Of a stretch of 64,000 nucleotides of DNA, positions 62,559-64,000 are shown in pieces. Each line of letters starts with the position of its first letter. The first letter of the stretch is position 1. Made by a program: the position numbers and the translations under genes. Below the pieces are notes generated by a model. It did not search any database. It was not told where the DNA came from and worked only from the letters and a program-made list of their open reading frames with translations. The stretch is taken from positions 318,800 to 382,799 of the forward strand of contig JACRPF010000020.1 of NCBI GenBank assembly GCA_016214035.1. Reading direction: 5' to 3'. The stretch comes from Spirochaetota bacterium (GTDB taxonomy: Bacteria; Spirochaetota; Brachyspiria; Brachyspirales; JACRPF01).

Positions 62559-64000
62559 TCAGAGCGCCTCGAATTTCACCGCGGTTATCCAGAGCGTGGT
62601 GGCTTTCGGCGTGGTACCGAGAAAAAAACCCGGCGTACGAATCGATTTTCCGTCGACGTTCATTGTTCCGGTAAGCTCGATGACCACCTTTTTCCATTCG
62701 GTGTCTGCGGCGAACGGAACGTCCTCGGGTTTCAGATACTTCGCATACGGCGGGGACGAGACGATGAACACCATCTTTCCCTGCATCTGCCGTGTGGCCT
62801 TGCACCAGAACGATATCCGGTATTTCGCCTTATCAACGACAGGCTTCTGCGCGGTGAACCAGAGCTGAATATCGGTCTCGCCGTTTCGCGATGACGGCTC
62901 CTCAACCGCGATCTTCGCGGCACCCGCACCCGCGGGCGACACCGTTTCCTTATCGAATGATATCACGGCTTTCGCGCCGCTCTTCGGATCGATATAATTT
63001 CCAACCGTTTCCGGGAACGACGTCATGCCGGCAAAATCCCATGCGGCGAGCGTCTCTTTCGCCACCACCGCCTTCTCGCCCGATATCGCAACGAGTATCG
63101 GCACCGCGGTACCATACGATTCAAAGTCGATCGACGTTATCGCCGTTTCCGGCTTCGGGTTTTCCCAGGCAAGCGCCCAGAGTCCCACGCCCTGACTCAG
63201 TTTATTTTCTTTGGTGAGCGCAATACGCGCCTTCGGCAGATCCATGGGCTTCCACCAGTCGGCAATGTTCTTTCCGTCCTCAAGGACAACGGTGGCTTTT
63301 GTGCCGTCCGCATAATGAATACGGTATTCGCCCACCTTCGGCGAGGCCCATGCCATGGTATGCAGAAAAAACAGTCTGCTGAACGTACCGTTCACCGGTA
63401 TGCCCTCTGCTTTTGCCGGAAAGTAATATTTCGCCGCGTTGCTGAGCACGATGCACGACCTGCCGTCATTCTTCGCCGGATCGATAATCCGGAACGGTAT
63501 GCCGAGAAACGTCTGTGCGCCGAGCGGCATGTTGCGGAAATCATTCTCGCCCTGATCGGTCCAGCCGCCTTTTTTATCGCCGTCAACCTCGTCGGCGAAT
63601 CCCTGATTTGCGAACGCGCGGATGTCTATGGCGGTGACTTTCGTTCTGTCAACGGTGATGTCCCGCTGTCCGTCATTCCACGGTCGCGTAAGGGCGAACG
63701 GTTTTTCTGCACCGAGATAATGCGTAAGGATATTGCACAGATACGTTGATGCCGCGCTGTCAAGGCCCCAGAGATCGGTCGCCGCGAGCTGGCTTGCGAA
63801 TATGCGGCCGCTGCCTATCGTCCCTTCCTCCACAACCGTGCCCACGCCGCGTTCGCCGAGGAATGGCCCGCGCACCGCGAGTGCATTCATGCTGAATGCG
63901 CTGAACATGTAATTCACCACATAGCCGCGGGGCGTATTATCCCACGTATCGAAATTCTCCTGCGACAGTCCGCTGAACACCGGATGCGCCGTCATGAACA
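62559..64000 (-). CDS. C-terminal part of a large carbohydrate-related protein (edge-truncated)
   Basis: The gene runs into the right edge, and the frame is still open at 64000. The visible 478-residue part contains 'HPVFSGLSQENFDTWD', 'GRIFASQLAATDLWG', a jelly-roll-like middle ('TAIDIRAFANQGF', 'GIPFRIIDP') and a C-terminal CBM-like sandwich ('ISFWCKATRQMQGK', 'WKKVVIELTG'). I recognise the style of accessory domains in large glycoside hydrolases and glycan-binding proteins, but the catalytic domain, if any, is outside the window. Strand and frame are certain, the function is not. Confidence 0.55.
   Translation of the reverse strand, partial: FMTAHPVFSGLSQENFDTWDNTPRGYVVNYMFSAFSMNALAVRGPFLGERGVGTVVEEGTIGSGRIFASQLAATDLWGLDSAASTYLCNILTHYLGAEKPFALTRPWNDGQRDITVDRTKVTAIDIRAFANQGFADEVDGDKKGGWTDQGENDFRNMPLGAQTFLGIPFRIIDPAKNDGRSCIVLSNAAKYYFPAKAEGIPVNGTFSRLFFLHTMAWASPKVGEYRIHYADGTKATVVLEDGKNIADWWKPMDLPKARIALTKENKLSQGVGLWALAWENPKPETAITSIDFESYGTAVPILVAISGEKAVVAKETLAAWDFAGMTSFPETVGNYIDPKSGAKAVISFDKETVSPAGAGAAKIAVEEPSSRNGETDIQLWFTAQKPVVDKAKYRISFWCKATRQMQGKMVFIVSSPPYAKYLKPEDVPFAADTEWKKVVIELTGTMNVDGKSIRTPGFFLGTTPKATTLWITAVKFEAL

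Overview
The window looks like a chromosome segment of a flagellated, diderm, anaerobic or facultatively anaerobic bacterium. A FliS flagellin chaperone, an outer-membrane porin, YceI, a Rex redox repressor, a PPi-type phosphofructokinase and many PAS-rich sensor kinases would fit a Spirochaetota-like MAG. That placement is an inference at moderate-to-low confidence, because no rRNA or universal marker other than murC is present. GC content is moderately high in the metabolic operons and lower in two patches (about 1-8.5 kb and 21-24 kb), which look like accessory or decayed DNA. No tRNA, rRNA or CRISPR array was seen.

Layout. 1-8.5 kb: a decayed signal-transduction patch. It holds a frameshifted Cache sensor, a mosaic response-regulator pseudogene carrying a 471-bp copy of its neighbour's HAMP/PAS region, a 1376-residue multi-PAS kinase, an IS3-type transposase remnant, a CheY-like regulator and a LacI/AraC-type regulator. 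8.7-10.7 kb: a phosphoesterase and a PocR-AraC regulator. 10.8-21.05 kb: a tight ten-gene operon read away from that regulator, encoding a HIT-fold nucleotidyltransferase, amidohydrolase, GalE-like epimerase, HexD-like GH20, Gfo/Idh dehydrogenase, N-acetylhexosamine 1-kinase-like kinase, CBM9-like protein, PPi-PFK, PIG-L deacetylase and SIS isomerase/deaminase. It reads as a Leloir-type amino-sugar salvage pathway and is the best candidate here for an undescribed system. 21.05-23.9 kb: miniature repeats, murC and a possible small RNA.

23.9-28.6 kb: secreted proteins of unknown function, a YkgJ-type fusion, GNAT, NUDIX, Dabb, a SemiSWEET-like protein and a DUF6062-like protein. 28.6-33.3 kb: two related histidine kinases flanking a response regulator. 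33.5-35 kb: a glycogen-binding-like lipoprotein, fliS and a small partner gene. 35.2-42.2 kb: cydAB downstream of two tandem membrane-bound spermidine-synthase-like proteins. 42.4-46.0 kb: an orphan protein, then an arabinofuranosidase unit under its own GntR/LacI regulator. 46.1-46.9 kb: two small genes.

47-58.3 kb: a thirteen-gene nuo operon (A,B,C,D,H,I,J,K, an extra MrpD-like subunit, a two-TM protein, NuoL-like, M, N) without the nuoEFG NADH module. 58.4-61.5 kb: yceI, a porin and rex. The rex promoter carries two abutting Rex-operator-like palindromes. 61.6-64 kb: a nucleotide-sugar epimerase-like SDR and the C-terminal part of a large carbohydrate-related protein cut by the window edge. 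Rex, cydAB and the NADH-module-less complex I suggest redox-controlled respiration. The glycan operons suggest a scavenger of amino-sugar and arabinan material.
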